Source: Bifidobacterium lemurum
Lineage (GTDB): Bacteria; Actinomycetota; Actinomycetes; Actinomycetales; Bifidobacteriaceae
Length of the DNA: 64,000 nt
Direction: 5' to 3'
NCBI RefSeq assembly: GCF_014898175.1
Contig: NZ_CP062948.1
Location: 124,001 to 188,000, forward strand
Positions 17,447 through 26,640 of this stretch are shown one piece after another. The first letter of the stretch is position 1. Every line of letters starts with the position of its first letter. The notes below the pieces were generated by a model. That model was not told the origin of the DNA and made no database searches. It worked only from the letters and a program-made list of their open reading frames with translations. The translations under genes were made by a program, and so were the position numbers.

Positions 17447-18634
17447 TCACACTTGCTTGTTTATCAAATCATCGGCACGTCGGCGCGCCTCGAGCTCAAT
17501 CTGGCCCATTTCCTCCACGTCGGCGAACAGCGGCGCGCCGCGCATGGCGGCATCCATATCGTCGAGCACGGCCTTCACCGTGTCGACGATGCCGAGATAT
17601 GGCAGCCGGTGGTCGAGGAAGGCCTGCACGGCCTGTTCGTTGGCGGCGTTGAGCACGGCCGTGTGCTTCTCCGATGCTGCGAGGCATTCGCGGGCGAGCG
17701 AGACGGCGGGGAACGCCACGTCATCCAACGGTTCGAAGGTCCACGTCGCGGCTTTGGTCCAATCACAGGCCGCCGCCACGTCGGTCATGCGATCCGGCGC
17801 GGACAGTCCCAAGGCGATCGGCAGCCGCATATCGGGCGGCGAGGCTTGGGCGATGACCGCACCATCGACGAACTCCACCATCGAATGCACGATGGACTGC
17901 GGATGCACGGTCACCTCGATACGCTCCGGGGGAACATCGAACAGCCGCGAGGCCTCGATGACCTCCAGGCCTTTATTCATCAGCGTGGACGAATTGATGG
18001 TGACCACCGGACCCATATTCCATGTGGGATGGTTCAGGGCCTGTTCCGGCGTGATATCGGACATCCGCTCACGGGTCCAGCCTCGGAACGGACCTCCGGA
18101 GGCCGTGACGACGAGTTTGGACACCTCCGCTTGGGTGCCGGAACGCAGCGACTGCCAGATGGCGGAATGCTCGGAATCCACGGGATTGATCTGGCCGCTG
18201 CGGGTCTGCGCGCCGAAGAGCAGATGGCCGCCCGCCACCACGGATTCCTTGTTGGCCAACGCCAGCTGGGATCCGGCGTGCAACGCGGCGATCGAGGGTT
18301 CCAATCCGATGGAACCGGTGATGCCGTTCAACACCACGTTCGCGCCGGAGCCCGCCAACGCGGTCACCGCCCGCGCGCCGCCCTGCACCTGGGTGTTCGA
18401 CGCGCCGGCCTGGTCAAGGGCCTCACGCAACGCGGCCACCTTCGTCTCGTCGAATACGGCGACCTGCGGCACGCGGAAACGCGCCGCCTGCTGGGCGAGC
18501 AGATCGATATGGGCGCCGCCCGCCGCCAAACCGGTGACGGTGAAACGCTCCGGATGCCGAGCGATGATATCCAGCCCCTGCGTGCCGATGGAACCGGTGG
18601 AGCCCAGAACGACGACCGTGGAGTTGGCGATCAC
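17447..18634 (-). CDS. dxr: 1-deoxy-D-xylulose 5-phosphate reductoisomerase
   Basis: Dxr (IspC) converts DXP to MEP with NADPH, the committed step of non-mevalonate isoprenoid synthesis. The NADPH-binding N-terminus [17 protein letters not shown], the metal and substrate region [23 protein letters not shown] and [27 protein letters not shown] are all present. Length 395 aa is normal. Its ATG overlaps the stop of the upstream divIVA-like gene by four bases (ATGA). The ispG frame begins at or just after its own stop, so the three are probably translationally linked. Confidence 0.96.
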   Translation of the reverse strand: MIANSTVVVLGSTGSIGTQGLDIIARHPERFTVTGLAAGGAHIDLLAQQAARFRVPQVAVFDETKVAALREALDQAGASNTQVQGGARAVTALAGSGANVVLNGITGSIGLEPSIAALHAGSQLALANKESVVAGGHLLFGAQTRSGQINPVDSEHSAIWQSLRSGTQAEVSKLVVTASGGPFRGWTRERMSDITPEQALNHPTWNMGPVVTINSSTLMNKGLEVIEASRLFDVPPERIEVTVHPQSIVHSMVEFVDGAVIAQASPPDMRLPIALGLSAPDRMTDVAAACDWTKAATWTFEPLDDVAFPAVSLARECLAASEKHTAVLNAANEQAVQAFLDHRLPYLGIVDTVKAVLDDMDAAMRGAPLFADVEEMGQIELEARRRADDLINKQV

Positions 18635-20118
18635 TGTTGCCTCTTCGTGCCGGCGGGATTGACGTCGTCCAACGAGGGGAAGGACAGGTCGGGAATCTGA
18701 TCGTCCACAGCGAGGCGGACGTTGGGGAACATCTCGGGGAACAGATTCCCATCGGAATCGTCCTGCGGCTTGACCGGCGTGGTCGCGACGAACGACGATT
18801 CCTCGGCGGAGGCCGGCTGGAAGGAAGGAGGCATGTCCTCATCCGCCTTCGCCGCGACGGGCGCGTCCAAATCGGGGATATGCGGTTCGAAGGACGGCGT
18901 GTCTGCGACGGGATGCTCCTGCACCGTCTCGGCCATCTGTGCCAGGGCGGCCAATGACGAGTCGGGTTGCGGCGCCTGCTCGGCGACGGGTTCCTGGGGG
19001 GATTGCTCGACCGCGACCGGTGCCGGAGCGGGGACCGCTGCCGGTGCCGGCTCAGGCGTCGCTGCCGGCGCCGGAGCGGGCGCGAACGACGGGGCATCCT
19101 GCACGGAGGACTCGGGCGCGGCGGAAGACTCAGGCATGGCGGAGACCTCGGGCGTGGCCTGTGCCTCGGGCGCGGCGGATGCCTCGGACGTCACAGGCGC
19201 CGCCGGAGCCGCGGGCGCGGCAACCGGCGCGAAGGACGGGGCGTCGACCACGGGCGCGCCGCTGAACAGGCTGCGTTCCGCCTGATGCAGCGCGTCGAAG
19301 GACTCGTCGTGCTGCGTCGCGGCCGGAGCGAAGGACGGGAGGCTTTCCGTCGACGAGGCGGCGTCGCGGCGGTACTGCGCGTCGGACGAGAACAAGGGAG
19401 CGACCGCTTCGCCCGTCGTCGCGGCGACGGGCGCGGGCATGGGCGCGACGGAGGTCGCGGCACCCGAATCCGCGGAGATGTAGTCGGCCACGCGGGCATA
19501 CGACTCGATACGGCTCAACAGCTGCACACAGGAATTGAGGAAATGGTCGACCTGACGTTCGTCATAACCCCGCTTGCCTGTGCGCTGGGTGAAGATCACG
19601 TTGGAGACGCTCGTCGCGTTGAGATCGGCCAAAGAACGCACGTCGTCCTCGCTCACGCCGTCGATGCCCAGCGCCGCGGCGGCCTTGTCCACGATCTGGT
19701 CCGCGAGTCGGTCCACCTGCTTCTTGTCGTAGGAGGGGCTCTTGGGCTCGCCGGGCTTGAACCGTTCGCCCGCGGCCCGGTCGACATGGTTGATGATCTG
19801 ACGATACAGATTCTCCGTATCGGCCTTCCAGGCGATGCGACCGTGCTGGGAAATCTCCCAAGTGGTCTGCTTGTCGACCACGGCACGCTCCAGACGGGCC
19901 AGAGCCGCGTCCACCTGCGCGATCACATAACCGTTTTTGACCAGATCGAAGGACACGTTCTGGATGTCGCGCTGCGTCAGTCGCGCGCCTTCGCTGTCGT
20001 ACAGGGCGTGGGCGCGCTCCAAAAAGGCGTCCACCTGACCCGGATCGTACCCCCACTTACGCTTGCCCGACCGCGCGATGCCCGCCGCGCTGGCGCCGGA
20101 TTGAAGTTCCTGAGCCAT
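18631..20118 (-). CDS. DivIVA-domain protein with long Ala/Pro-rich C-terminal tail
   Basis: The first 240 residues hold DivIVA-like modules: RKWGYDPGQVDAFLERAHALYD, DIQNVSFDLVKNGYVIAQVDAALARLERAV, and a second repeat with GKRGYDERQVDHFLNSCVQLL. Such proteins organise polar growth or division in actinobacteria. The remaining 250 residues are low-complexity, rich in Ala, Pro, Glu and Ser (runs such as APEAQATPEVSAMPESSAA), probably disordered. Two short FPEMFPN and FPSLDDVNPAG motifs lie near the end. AGGAGG precedes the ATG. Its four-base overlap with dxr ties a polarity or division factor to isoprenoid synthesis. The domain call is confident. The cellular role is inferred. Confidence 0.8.
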   Translation of the reverse strand: MAQELQSGASAAGIARSGKRKWGYDPGQVDAFLERAHALYDSEGARLTQRDIQNVSFDLVKNGYVIAQVDAALARLERAVVDKQTTWEISQHGRIAWKADTENLYRQIINHVDRAAGERFKPGEPKSPSYDKKQVDRLADQIVDKAAAALGIDGVSEDDVRSLADLNATSVSNVIFTQRTGKRGYDERQVDHFLNSCVQLLSRIESYARVADYISADSGAATSVAPMPAPVAATTGEAVAPLFSSDAQYRRDAASSTESLPSFAPAATQHDESFDALHQAERSLFSGAPVVDAPSFAPVAAPAAPAAPVTSEASAAPEAQATPEVSAMPESSAAPESSVQDAPSFAPAPAPAATPEPAPAAVPAPAPVAVEQSPQEPVAEQAPQPDSSLAALAQMAETVQEHPVADTPSFEPHIPDLDAPVAAKADEDMPPSFQPASAEESSFVATTPVKPQDDSDGNLFPEMFPNVRLAVDDQIPDLSFPSLDDVNPAGTKRQQ

Positions 20119-20242
20119 TGGCTGTTCGACCTCCTGAAGGTAGTAAACTCTTCTCCACCTTACGCGATTGTTGCGACGCGCGCAGCATCGGCACGCATCG
20201 CACTCGCGATTGTGCCGCCCATGCGCTATGGTGGTCGACTGC

Positions 20243-20316
20243 GGGCAATTAGCTCAGTTGGTTAGAGCGCCACCTTTACACGGTGGATGTCAGGGGTTCG
20301 AGTCCCTTATTGCCCA
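20243..20316 (+). tRNA. tRNA-Val (anticodon TAC)
   Basis: The cloverleaf is complete. The acceptor stem is GGGCAAT with ATTGCCC, and the D-arm is GCTC/GAGC. The anticodon stem is CCACC/GGTGG around the loop TTTACAC, giving anticodon TAC. The T-arm AGGGG TTCGAGT CCCTT and discriminator A follow. CCA is not encoded in full. Confidence 0.96.
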
Positions 20317-20518
20317 CTTCATCGCTTGCCCCATCATTATAGCGGGGTCCGACTGATTCTCCCCTTTTCCCAAGGCCTGACACGCTGGCCCTTTCGCGCT
20401 TGAACTGCTCGTCCAACTCCTTTCTCGCCTGAAGATACCGGCGTTCAAGTTTCCTCGCTCCGACTCCGCCAACGCCGCTGGCCTCATTGGTGCGCCAATC
20501 GCCATCGATCTCGGTCAT
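20276..20518 (-). CDS. Small hypothetical protein whose 3' end runs into tRNA-Val
   Basis: An 80-codon frame with a strong Shine-Dalgarno (TAAGGAG) nine bases before its ATG. Residues 20-45 are charged and helical in character (GARKLERRYLQARKELDEQFKRERAS). The last dozen residues (NKGLEPLTSTV) are simply the complement of the tRNA, and the stop codon comes from its anticodon loop. I read this as a gene whose original 3' end was lost or replaced at the tRNA, or a remnant of an element that integrated there. I do not recognise the family. The good ribosome site argues that it was once expressed. Confidence 0.4.
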   Translation of the reverse strand: MTEIDGDWRTNEASGVGGVGARKLERRYLQARKELDEQFKRERASVSGLGKRGESVGPRYNDGASDEVGNKGLEPLTSTV

Positions 20519-20651
20519 GATTGAGACTCCTTAGCGTGGGACTGCCGGATCTTCGCCAGAGATTCTGAGCACGGGCGACTCTCCCTGGCCAGACGTGGGC
20601 GCGTTCTCGAACGAGGGGACGCGCCCACGTCGGATTATCGACGTTCGGCAA

Positions 20652-21131
20652 TCAGCGTTCGAGCTTGACGTAGAGATAGCCGGTTCCTGGAATCTCTTGG
20701 AAACCGTATTTGCGGTAGAAGGGGTCGGAGCCACCGGCGGGTTCCACGATGAGGGCTTTCGCACCGATGACGCTAGCCGCCGATGACGCGCGCAGAATCG
20801 CGTCCCGGAGCAGGTGTTTGCCGATGCCGCTGCGTTGGTAGCGGATATCGACGCCGAGCATGCCGAGAAGGATCACGGGCACCCGCTTCGGCGCGTTGCG
20901 GCGCATCCATCCGCCGGAGATCTCGTCACGGCTCACGGAGTAAGCGCCAAGGGTGTAGAAGCCGGCCAGCGGCCCGTTCTTTTCCCATGAGGCGTACACG
21001 ACCGCGGTGCCGTTGCGTTGGGCGCGCAGACCTCGATTATGAAGCCAGTCGTCCACGACCGGCAACCCGCTTTCGAATCCTGCGATGTCGTCGTTCTCTT
21101 CGAGACGTCGCGGCGGGAGAAATTCGTTCAT
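20652..21131 (-). CDS. GNAT-family toxin of a TacAT-like toxin-antitoxin pair
   Basis: The 159-aa protein is a GCN5-related N-acetyltransferase. LGVDIRYQRSGIGKHLLRDAI carries the acetyl-CoA-binding R/Q-x-x-G-x-G/A motif, and FYRKYGFQEIPGTGYLYVKL is the C-terminal strand-turn typical of TacT-type toxins that acetylate aminoacyl-tRNA and stop translation. Its ATG overlaps the stop of the RHH antitoxin gene by four bases (ATGA), the usual order and coupling for DUF1778-GNAT modules. An open frame extends upstream to 21428 but in the wrong frame for the antitoxin, so I took the ATG at 21131. The toxin role is inferred from family and partner. Confidence 0.85.
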   Translation of the reverse strand: MNEFLPPRRLEENDDIAGFESGLPVVDDWLHNRGLRAQRNGTAVVYASWEKNGPLAGFYTLGAYSVSRDEISGGWMRRNAPKRVPVILLGMLGVDIRYQRSGIGKHLLRDAILRASSAASVIGAKALIVEPAGGSDPFYRKYGFQEIPGTGYLYVKLER

Positions 21132-21397
21132 GCCCAGATCGGCTCCTCGTCCAGCAGGTCGCGCGTGGCCTGCGGCATGGGCTCGTCGAGCGCTTTGAGG
21201 AACGCGTCGAACACCTCGTCGGATAGGCGCAGCGTGGTGGCGTTCTCGATGTCTCGTCGCGCGGAATCGACGAGGTTTCCCACCGACCATTGCGTCAGGG
21301 ACATGTCTCGCAGCGCGGCGGCGCGTTCGATAAGGCTTTTCTGCTCGTCGGTCAACCGTAGGTTCATCTGCGTGTTTTTCTTTGTTTGTGAGGACAT
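21128..21397 (-). CDS. DUF1778 ribbon-helix-helix antitoxin (TacA-like)
   Basis: The 89-aa protein has the RHH DNA-binding start NTQMNLRLTDEQKSLIERAAALRDMSLTQW and an acidic C-terminal region (FLKALDEPMPQATRDLLDEEPIW) of the kind that wraps and neutralises the GNAT toxin. It precedes and overlaps the toxin gene. A 15-bp perfect palindrome starts only five bases upstream of its start codon, fitting autorepression by the antitoxin or the complex. Confidence 0.87.
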   Translation of the reverse strand: MSSQTKKNTQMNLRLTDEQKSLIERAAALRDMSLTQWSVGNLVDSARRDIENATTLRLSDEVFDAFLKALDEPMPQATRDLLDEEPIWA

Positions 21398-21401
21398 ACT
21401 C

Positions 21402-21432
21402 AGTATTGTATAGCAATTTGCTATACAATACT
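21402..21432 (-). promoter_or_regulatory. Palindromic operator of the toxin-antitoxin operon
   Basis: AGTATTGTATAGCAA (21402-21416), one central T, then its exact complement (21418-21432). It covers the probable promoter immediately upstream of the antitoxin start and is much AT-richer than its surroundings. Confidence 0.85.
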
Positions 21433-21630
21433 AGTCATCGACATGTCGACAAGACTCTGGCGGACGACGTCAGAACACACATGGGGCATGAACAGCAGAG
21501 GGCCATCAATGAAATGAACCAATGACATGCCTACGCATATCTCATCACTGGCCCAATCAACGGGATTGTTTGGCGGACTCTTTCGTGCATCAATTCGTGG
21601 CCGACGCGCAGAAACGCATCATCGCCGCCG

Positions 21631-22056
21631 TCAACGGCCTTTGCCGAACGCGCGCAGGCGGATTCCGTTCCAATCCGAATTCACCGTCAGCGGAGTGGCG
21701 GCGTTCATGCCTGCCGTTTTCGCCGCGGACTGCACCGTACTGGAACTGGCGGCGCCCCGGCGTCCCGGCTTCGGGGTCAGCACCCACAACGGGCCATCGT
21801 CACCAAGCACCGTATAGGCGTCCACGATGGTGTCGGACAGTTCGTCCTCGTCGTCGCCGTCGCGCCACCAGATGATCACTCCGTCGACCGCGGAGTCGTA
21901 ATCCTCGTCGACGAGATCCTCGCCGGTCAGCTCCTCGATCTGGGCTCGAATCGAATCGTCCACGTCATCGTCCCAGAGCCACTCCTGGATGATGTCGCCA
22001 AGTTCGAAACCAAATTCTTCAGCGTGTTGTGATGCCGTTTGATTCACAGTGGACAC
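21631..22056 (-). CDS. DUF3052 family protein
   Basis: A 141-aa acidic protein of the actinobacterial DUF3052 family: GDIIQEWLWDDDVDDSIRAQIEELTGEDLVDEDYDSAVDGVIIWWRDGD, then WVLTPKPGRRG and the closing SDWNGIRLRAFGK. It has no signal peptide or membrane segment. The function of the family is not known. The 200 bases between it and the toxin-antitoxin operator hold nothing I recognise. Confidence 0.85.
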   Translation of the reverse strand: MSTVNQTASQHAEEFGFELGDIIQEWLWDDDVDDSIRAQIEELTGEDLVDEDYDSAVDGVIIWWRDGDDEDELSDTIVDAYTVLGDDGPLWVLTPKPGRRGAASSSTVQSAAKTAGMNAATPLTVNSDWNGIRLRAFGKGR

Positions 22057-22153
22057 CTTAGCAAGGGTTCGCGAAAAAACACGTTAACAACCCGCGCGTG
22101 TGGGTGGATCCACGCCTGCGACCACAAAGCCGGCGTCGTCGCGGGACCCGCGC

Positions 22154-23008
22154 TCACGCCGTGCAATGAGGCAGATCATCGCCCTCGCCGTTGCCTATGG
22201 CGACCAACGCGGCGTACGCCTCCTCCAGCGTGGAGACCTTCACGTCGCGCAGACCGTCGGGCACATGCCCCACCACGCTGCCGCAGTTGGCTTCGGGCGC
22301 GAGGAACCAGGTGGCGCCGTCGCGCTTGGCCCCCAGCATCTTCAAGCGGATGCCTCCGATGGAGCCGACCTCGCCGCTTTCGTCGATGGTGCCCGTTCCC
22401 GCGATGATCTCCCCTCCGGCCTCGTCCGCCTCGGTGAGTTTGCTGATGAGGCCCAGCGTGTACATCATGCCGGCCGATGGACCGCCGATGTCGTCCACAT
22501 GCATGGTGATCGTAGCGTCGTCCAGCACGTCGGGCGACACGCCCAGCTCGTCCGCATGCGCGGCGATGTAGGTTTTCGCGGCGGCGACGGCCGCGTCCTG
22601 CGAGCTGGACATCGACTCGGCGTTCTTCTCCTCGTACTCCTCGTCGGTCATGCCGACCGGTACCACCGCCTCGCGCGGCAGCACCGTGATCTGCGGGTCC
22701 AGCCATCCCCATAGGACCTGCGCGTTGGTGAGCGGATATCTGGACACGCCCATGGCGCTCACCGTGACCAGCAGCAGTTCGCCGGAATCCTCATACGTGT
22801 CGACACCCTCCACATCGATCACCGTGCCGGAGTCGACCGTACCCAGCACATCCTGCGTGGGCCCCGGCATTTCGATGACATACGCGCTGGGCGTCACCAG
22901 CACGACCACCGATAGGACCACAGCCGCCGCCCCCGCGAGATACCGCGCGGACCGTGCGGCGAAATACCGGCTCACGCGCCGGCCTGCACCACGGATTTTT
23001 CCAAACAT
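22154..23008 (-). CDS. YlbL-like membrane-anchored Lon-type protease
   Basis: The 284-aa protein has an N-terminal membrane anchor (YLAGAAAVVLSVVVLVTPSAYVI), then EMPGPTQDVLG, the usual opening of the YlbL family, and a C-terminal Lon-type protease domain. The catalytic Ser lies in DDIGGPSAGMMYTLGL and the partner Lys in GGIRLKMLGAKRDG. The PDZ part common in the family looks reduced here. It probably acts on envelope proteins outside the membrane. The frame is open to 23176. I took ATG 23008 because TACACT lies eight bases upstream, giving a nearly leaderless start, and GGGAAG precedes it. It is divergent from the DUF2342 gene, an association common in actinobacteria. Confidence 0.88.
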   Translation of the reverse strand: MFGKIRGAGRRVSRYFAARSARYLAGAAAVVLSVVVLVTPSAYVIEMPGPTQDVLGTVDSGTVIDVEGVDTYEDSGELLLVTVSAMGVSRYPLTNAQVLWGWLDPQITVLPREAVVPVGMTDEEYEEKNAESMSSSQDAAVAAAKTYIAAHADELGVSPDVLDDATITMHVDDIGGPSAGMMYTLGLISKLTEADEAGGEIIAGTGTIDESGEVGSIGGIRLKMLGAKRDGATWFLAPEANCGSVVGHVPDGLRDVKVSTLEEAYAALVAIGNGEGDDLPHCTA

Positions 23009-23016
23009 GGCTTCCC

Positions 23017-23022
23017 AGTGTA
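23017..23022 (-). promoter_or_regulatory. -10 box of the ylbL-like gene
   Basis: TACACT on the minus strand, eight bases before the ATG at 23008. A second TACACT at 23156-23161 on the plus strand faces the other way toward the DUF2342 gene. Confidence 0.45.
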
Positions 23023-23195
23023 GACACGCGCCTGTGCGATGGCTGAATGCGGACATGAGACGCGGCGGCACACCGCGACGGGAACACGGTGATTCGGTCA
23101 TGTGCGAGAACCGCGCAATCACTCGGCTCGCGGCGAAACGGGCGCGGGCACGCTCTACACTGGTGAGCAATACCACCGGCAGTCAAGGGACGGAT

Positions 23196-24800
23196 ATGGA
23201 CGACAACGCGATTCACGAATGGCTGATCAAATGCTTCGGCCCCATCCAAGGCGAGATGGCCTGGCAGCAGATCAGCCAGCTGCCCGAACACATCCGCGAG
23301 CAGCTGATGGACCAGGACCCCTCGCGGCTGCCCGACCCCGCGCAGGTGCAGCAGCTGATGACGGCGTTCACGGCCGGCGGGCTCAACACCATGGGCGATA
23401 TGCAGCGCACGCTCGACGAGGGACCGATCAACGTCAAACTCGCCAAGTCGATCGCCTTGCAGCAGGCCAACGCCGCCGGCGCGGCGACCACCGTATCCGC
23501 CCAGCAGGGAGAGACGGCGCGTCGCGCGATCAGCGAGGCGAATCTGTGGCTCGACACCGCCTGCCAGTTCGATCCCGCGCCGGGCGAGCCCGATGTGCTC
23601 ACCCGCGCCGATTGGGTCGAAGGCACCATCGACCAGTGGGCGAAGTTCGCGGCACCCGTGGCCGAGTCGATGAGCAACGCGATGTCGTCCGTGATCGGAG
23701 AGCGGCTCGGAGACGCGTTCGAAGGCGAGGTAGCCGGCATGTTCGCGGGCCCCGTGCCGATTCCGATTCCCGACGGCATGAAGAATCCCGCCCAGCTGCT
23801 CAAACTGTTGGGCAACACCTCGTATGCCATGCAGCTTGGTCAGGCGGCCGGCAATCTCAGCCACGAGGTGCATGGCAGTTTCGACCAGGGCATCATGCTG
23901 TTGAAGAATCCCGCCGGGGCGCTGATCGCGCAGAATGTGGAGGAGTACGCCAAATCGCTGGGGATCGACGCCGACGAGGTGACCGCGTTCCTGGCCCTGC
24001 GCGAGGTGGCGCATGCCCGTCTGTTCGCCGCGGTGCCGTGGCTGATGCCGCGTTTCGAGGCGCTGATCGGCAAATACGCGCGCGGCATCACCATCGATCT
24101 GGACGCGATGGAGGAACAGCTGCGCGATGTGACCTCCATGGATCCCGAATCGATCTCCGGAGCGGTGAACCTCACCAAGGTCGGCATCCCGGACACGCCG
24201 GAGCAGCGCGAGGCCATGGCTTCGTTGGAAACGCTGCTGGCGCTGGTCGAAGGATGGGTCGATTGCGTGGTATGGCGCGCCGGCATGGCGCATATTCCGC
24301 ATATCGAACAGTTGCGCGAGATGATGCGCCGTGAGCGCGCGGTAGGTGGTCCCGCCGAGCGCACGTTCGAAAGCCTGCTTGGACTGGAGCTGCGTCCCAA
24401 GCGCATGCGCGAAGCCGCCGGATTGTGGGAGATGGTCACCATGGCCGAAGGTCCCGAGGCCCGCGACGCCAAGTGGAGCCATCCCGATCTGCTGCCCGCG
24501 CTGTCGGGCGACGCTCCCCAGACCATCGCGGCGCCGGAAGCCGCCCACCCCTCGCGTATGGACCCGTCCCCCGACCAGGCGAAGAACGCCGATGCCACCG
24601 GCGCGACGGAGACCACCGGAGAGACCGGAGGCCAATCCCCCTCGTCGTCATCCGGTTTCGATGCCAAGCCCGGTGCCATCGACTGGGATGCGGAACTCTC
24701 CAAACTGCTTGACGAGAACGTCGGCACCGACGAGACGAGCGGCGACGACGCCAACGTCGCCGACACCGACGAGGCCGGCGACACGGATCAAGCCCAATAG
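23196..24800 (+). CDS. Zincin-like DUF2342 family protein
   Basis: The 534-aa protein belongs to the DUF2342/Zincin_2 family (PF10103), once labelled F420-associated. Family landmarks are EVAGMFAGPVPIPI, the possible metal site LREVAHARLFAAVPWLM, LLALVEGWVDCVVWRAG, and GGPAERTFESLLGLELRPKRMREAAGLW. The C-terminal 100 residues are low complexity (Thr, Gly, Asp, Ala) and probably disordered. The ATG at 23196 follows AAGGGA, and TACACT at 23156-23161 fits its -10 box. Longer frames starting at 22650 run through the divergent ylbL-like gene and are not credible. Peptidase activity is inferred from the fold family only. Confidence 0.85.
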   Translation: MDDNAIHEWLIKCFGPIQGEMAWQQISQLPEHIREQLMDQDPSRLPDPAQVQQLMTAFTAGGLNTMGDMQRTLDEGPINVKLAKSIALQQANAAGAATTVSAQQGETARRAISEANLWLDTACQFDPAPGEPDVLTRADWVEGTIDQWAKFAAPVAESMSNAMSSVIGERLGDAFEGEVAGMFAGPVPIPIPDGMKNPAQLLKLLGNTSYAMQLGQAAGNLSHEVHGSFDQGIMLLKNPAGALIAQNVEEYAKSLGIDADEVTAFLALREVAHARLFAAVPWLMPRFEALIGKYARGITIDLDAMEEQLRDVTSMDPESISGAVNLTKVGIPDTPEQREAMASLETLLALVEGWVDCVVWRAGMAHIPHIEQLREMMRRERAVGGPAERTFESLLGLELRPKRMREAAGLWEMVTMAEGPEARDAKWSHPDLLPALSGDAPQTIAAPEAAHPSRMDPSPDQAKNADATGATETTGETGGQSPSSSSGFDAKPGAIDWDAELSKLLDENVGTDETSGDDANVADTDEAGDTDQAQ

Positions 24801-24906
24801 CGCGACGAACGGCGAGACCCCGCCTCACACCAATCGCATGAGGTGGGGTCTCGCAGACGACGGGCCGCGGCATGCGCCGGTGAAACCGGCCACCGGCCGG
24901 GGAATC

Positions 24907-26502
24907 TCAGACCACGAAACGCGAGGCCCTGCGCCGTTGCGCGCCATAGCCGTCCTTGCTGCGCGCGTATGACAGGTGCAGGGAGTCCTCCGCTCGCGTG
25001 ACGGCCACGTACATCAGCCTCCGTTCCTCCTCCAACGCGTCCCCCGACGCCCCGGCCCCGTACGGCAACAGGCCCTCCGAGCAGCCGATCAGGAACACAT
25101 GCTTGAATTCCAGACCTTTGGCCGCATGGATGGTGGAGATGGTCACGCCAGGATCCTCAGGTACGGGTTTCGCGGCCTCGTCCGTTCCGCCCACCGCCGC
25201 CGTGTCCGTTCCCTGGGAGGCCGAGGATCCCCGCCCCGAGGGGACGATTCCCATCGCCTCAAGCAACGCCTGCCGTTGCGCCGCCTCGCTGGCCGACGCC
25301 GACGTCTGCCAGCCGGTGTCGCGCCGCACGCGGTAGCGCAATCCCGCGGAACGCAACGCCGCGCAGCACAACCGCTGCTGCGCGTTGATACGCGTGAGAA
25401 TCGCACAGTCCGAGGCTCTGACGCCGTCATGGGCGACCATATGCGCGATGCGGGCCGCCACCGCCTGCGCCTCCTCCTGGTCGCTGACGTACACGGTTTT
25501 CTCGACGCGCGCGCCCGCTTCGCGCGCCGAGGTCAATGTGAGGTAGTCCTGACGATCGGGCGCGGCGGCGAGCACCTTGTTCGCGTAGTCCACGATCCGC
25601 GCGGTGGAGCGGTAGTCGGTATTGAGGCTGACATCCGCGCTCAGCGGGCCGAATTCGTCTCCGAAGGCCAGCAGATCGTAGCTGGACGCCCCGGCGAAGG
25701 AATAGATGGTCTGGGCCGGGTCCCCCACCACGCAGATATTGCGGTTGAGGGCGATCCCCTCCCCGTCCGACAGCCATAGCGTCATCAGCCGATGCTGCAA
25801 AGGGGAGACGTCCTGGTATTCGTCGACGGTCAGCCATCCGACGGACGAACGGATCCGCGCGGCCGCGTCGGGAAAATCATCCAGCACATGGCAGGTCAAA
25901 AGCAGAATGTCGTCGAAGTCGATCTCCCCACGTCCCGTCTTCTCCTGCTCGTAGGCATCGTAGATGTCGGTGAAATGCTTGGCGTCGAGCCCGGCCGGGG
26001 GCGTGCGTCCCACCAGTTCGCACACCCGTGCGTAATCCTCCGCCGCCACCATCGAGATTTTCGCCCAGTTGATCTCGGCCTGCACGTCACGCGCGGCCGT
26101 GGGTTCCATGCCGGAACGCCCCGACGCGCGGGTGAACGCGCGCGACACCAGATCGCGCTGGTCCTCGACCAGATGAGGGAACGGGGATTCGCAGATGTCC
26201 ATCCACACGTCGCGCAACTGGCGTAAGGCCGCCGAATGGAACGTGGCCGCGGTGACCTGGTCGCCGATGCCGAGCGTGGTCAGTCTGGCGCGCATTTCGG
26301 CGGCGGCCTTGACGGAGAACGTCACCGCCAACGTGCGGGAGGCGTCCCAGGCTCCGGTCGCGCAGGCATAGGCGATGCGCCGCGTCACCGTGCGCGTCTT
26401 GCCCGCGCCCGCGCCCGCGATGATGCGCACGGGCCCTTGCAGCGTGGTGGCCGCACGCCGCTGCGCCTCATCCAGCCCTTCGAGAATCGTCGATGCCTCC
26501 AT
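24907..26502 (-). CDS. UvrD/PcrA-type superfamily 1 DNA helicase
   Basis: An ATP-dependent 3'-5' DNA helicase of 531 aa. Walker A is RIIAGAGAGKTRTVTRRI near residue 25. Motif II reads WLTVDEYQDVSPLQ and motif III GDPAQTIYSFAGA. Motifs IV-VI follow, including LNTDYRSTARIV, VTISTIHAAKGLEFKHVFLIG and EERRLMYVAVTRAEDSLHLSYA. It is shorter than UvrD or PcrA, most like the compact actinobacterial UvrD2-like proteins, and lacks a clear HRDC tail. A Gly/Ser/Thr-rich linker sits just before motif V. The start is taken at ATG 26502. The upstream open frame overlaps the divergent gene and is spurious. Confidence 0.9.
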   Translation of the reverse strand: MEASTILEGLDEAQRRAATTLQGPVRIIAGAGAGKTRTVTRRIAYACATGAWDASRTLAVTFSVKAAAEMRARLTTLGIGDQVTAATFHSAALRQLRDVWMDICESPFPHLVEDQRDLVSRAFTRASGRSGMEPTAARDVQAEINWAKISMVAAEDYARVCELVGRTPPAGLDAKHFTDIYDAYEQEKTGRGEIDFDDILLLTCHVLDDFPDAAARIRSSVGWLTVDEYQDVSPLQHRLMTLWLSDGEGIALNRNICVVGDPAQTIYSFAGASSYDLLAFGDEFGPLSADVSLNTDYRSTARIVDYANKVLAAAPDRQDYLTLTSAREAGARVEKTVYVSDQEEAQAVAARIAHMVAHDGVRASDCAILTRINAQQRLCCAALRSAGLRYRVRRDTGWQTSASASEAAQRQALLEAMGIVPSGRGSSASQGTDTAAVGGTDEAAKPVPEDPGVTISTIHAAKGLEFKHVFLIGCSEGLLPYGAGASGDALEEERRLMYVAVTRAEDSLHLSYARSKDGYGAQRRRASRFVV

Positions 26503-26640
26503 GCCTCCATTGTGGCATCCGCCCTGTGCCGCGCCCGCCCGCGGACCGACGCTTCGGCGACGATTCGAGCGACACTCGGCGTTTCGAGATATGCCGGACG
26601 GCGAGATTTGCGCGCCCGCGTGTATTAGTGTGGAACTGTG

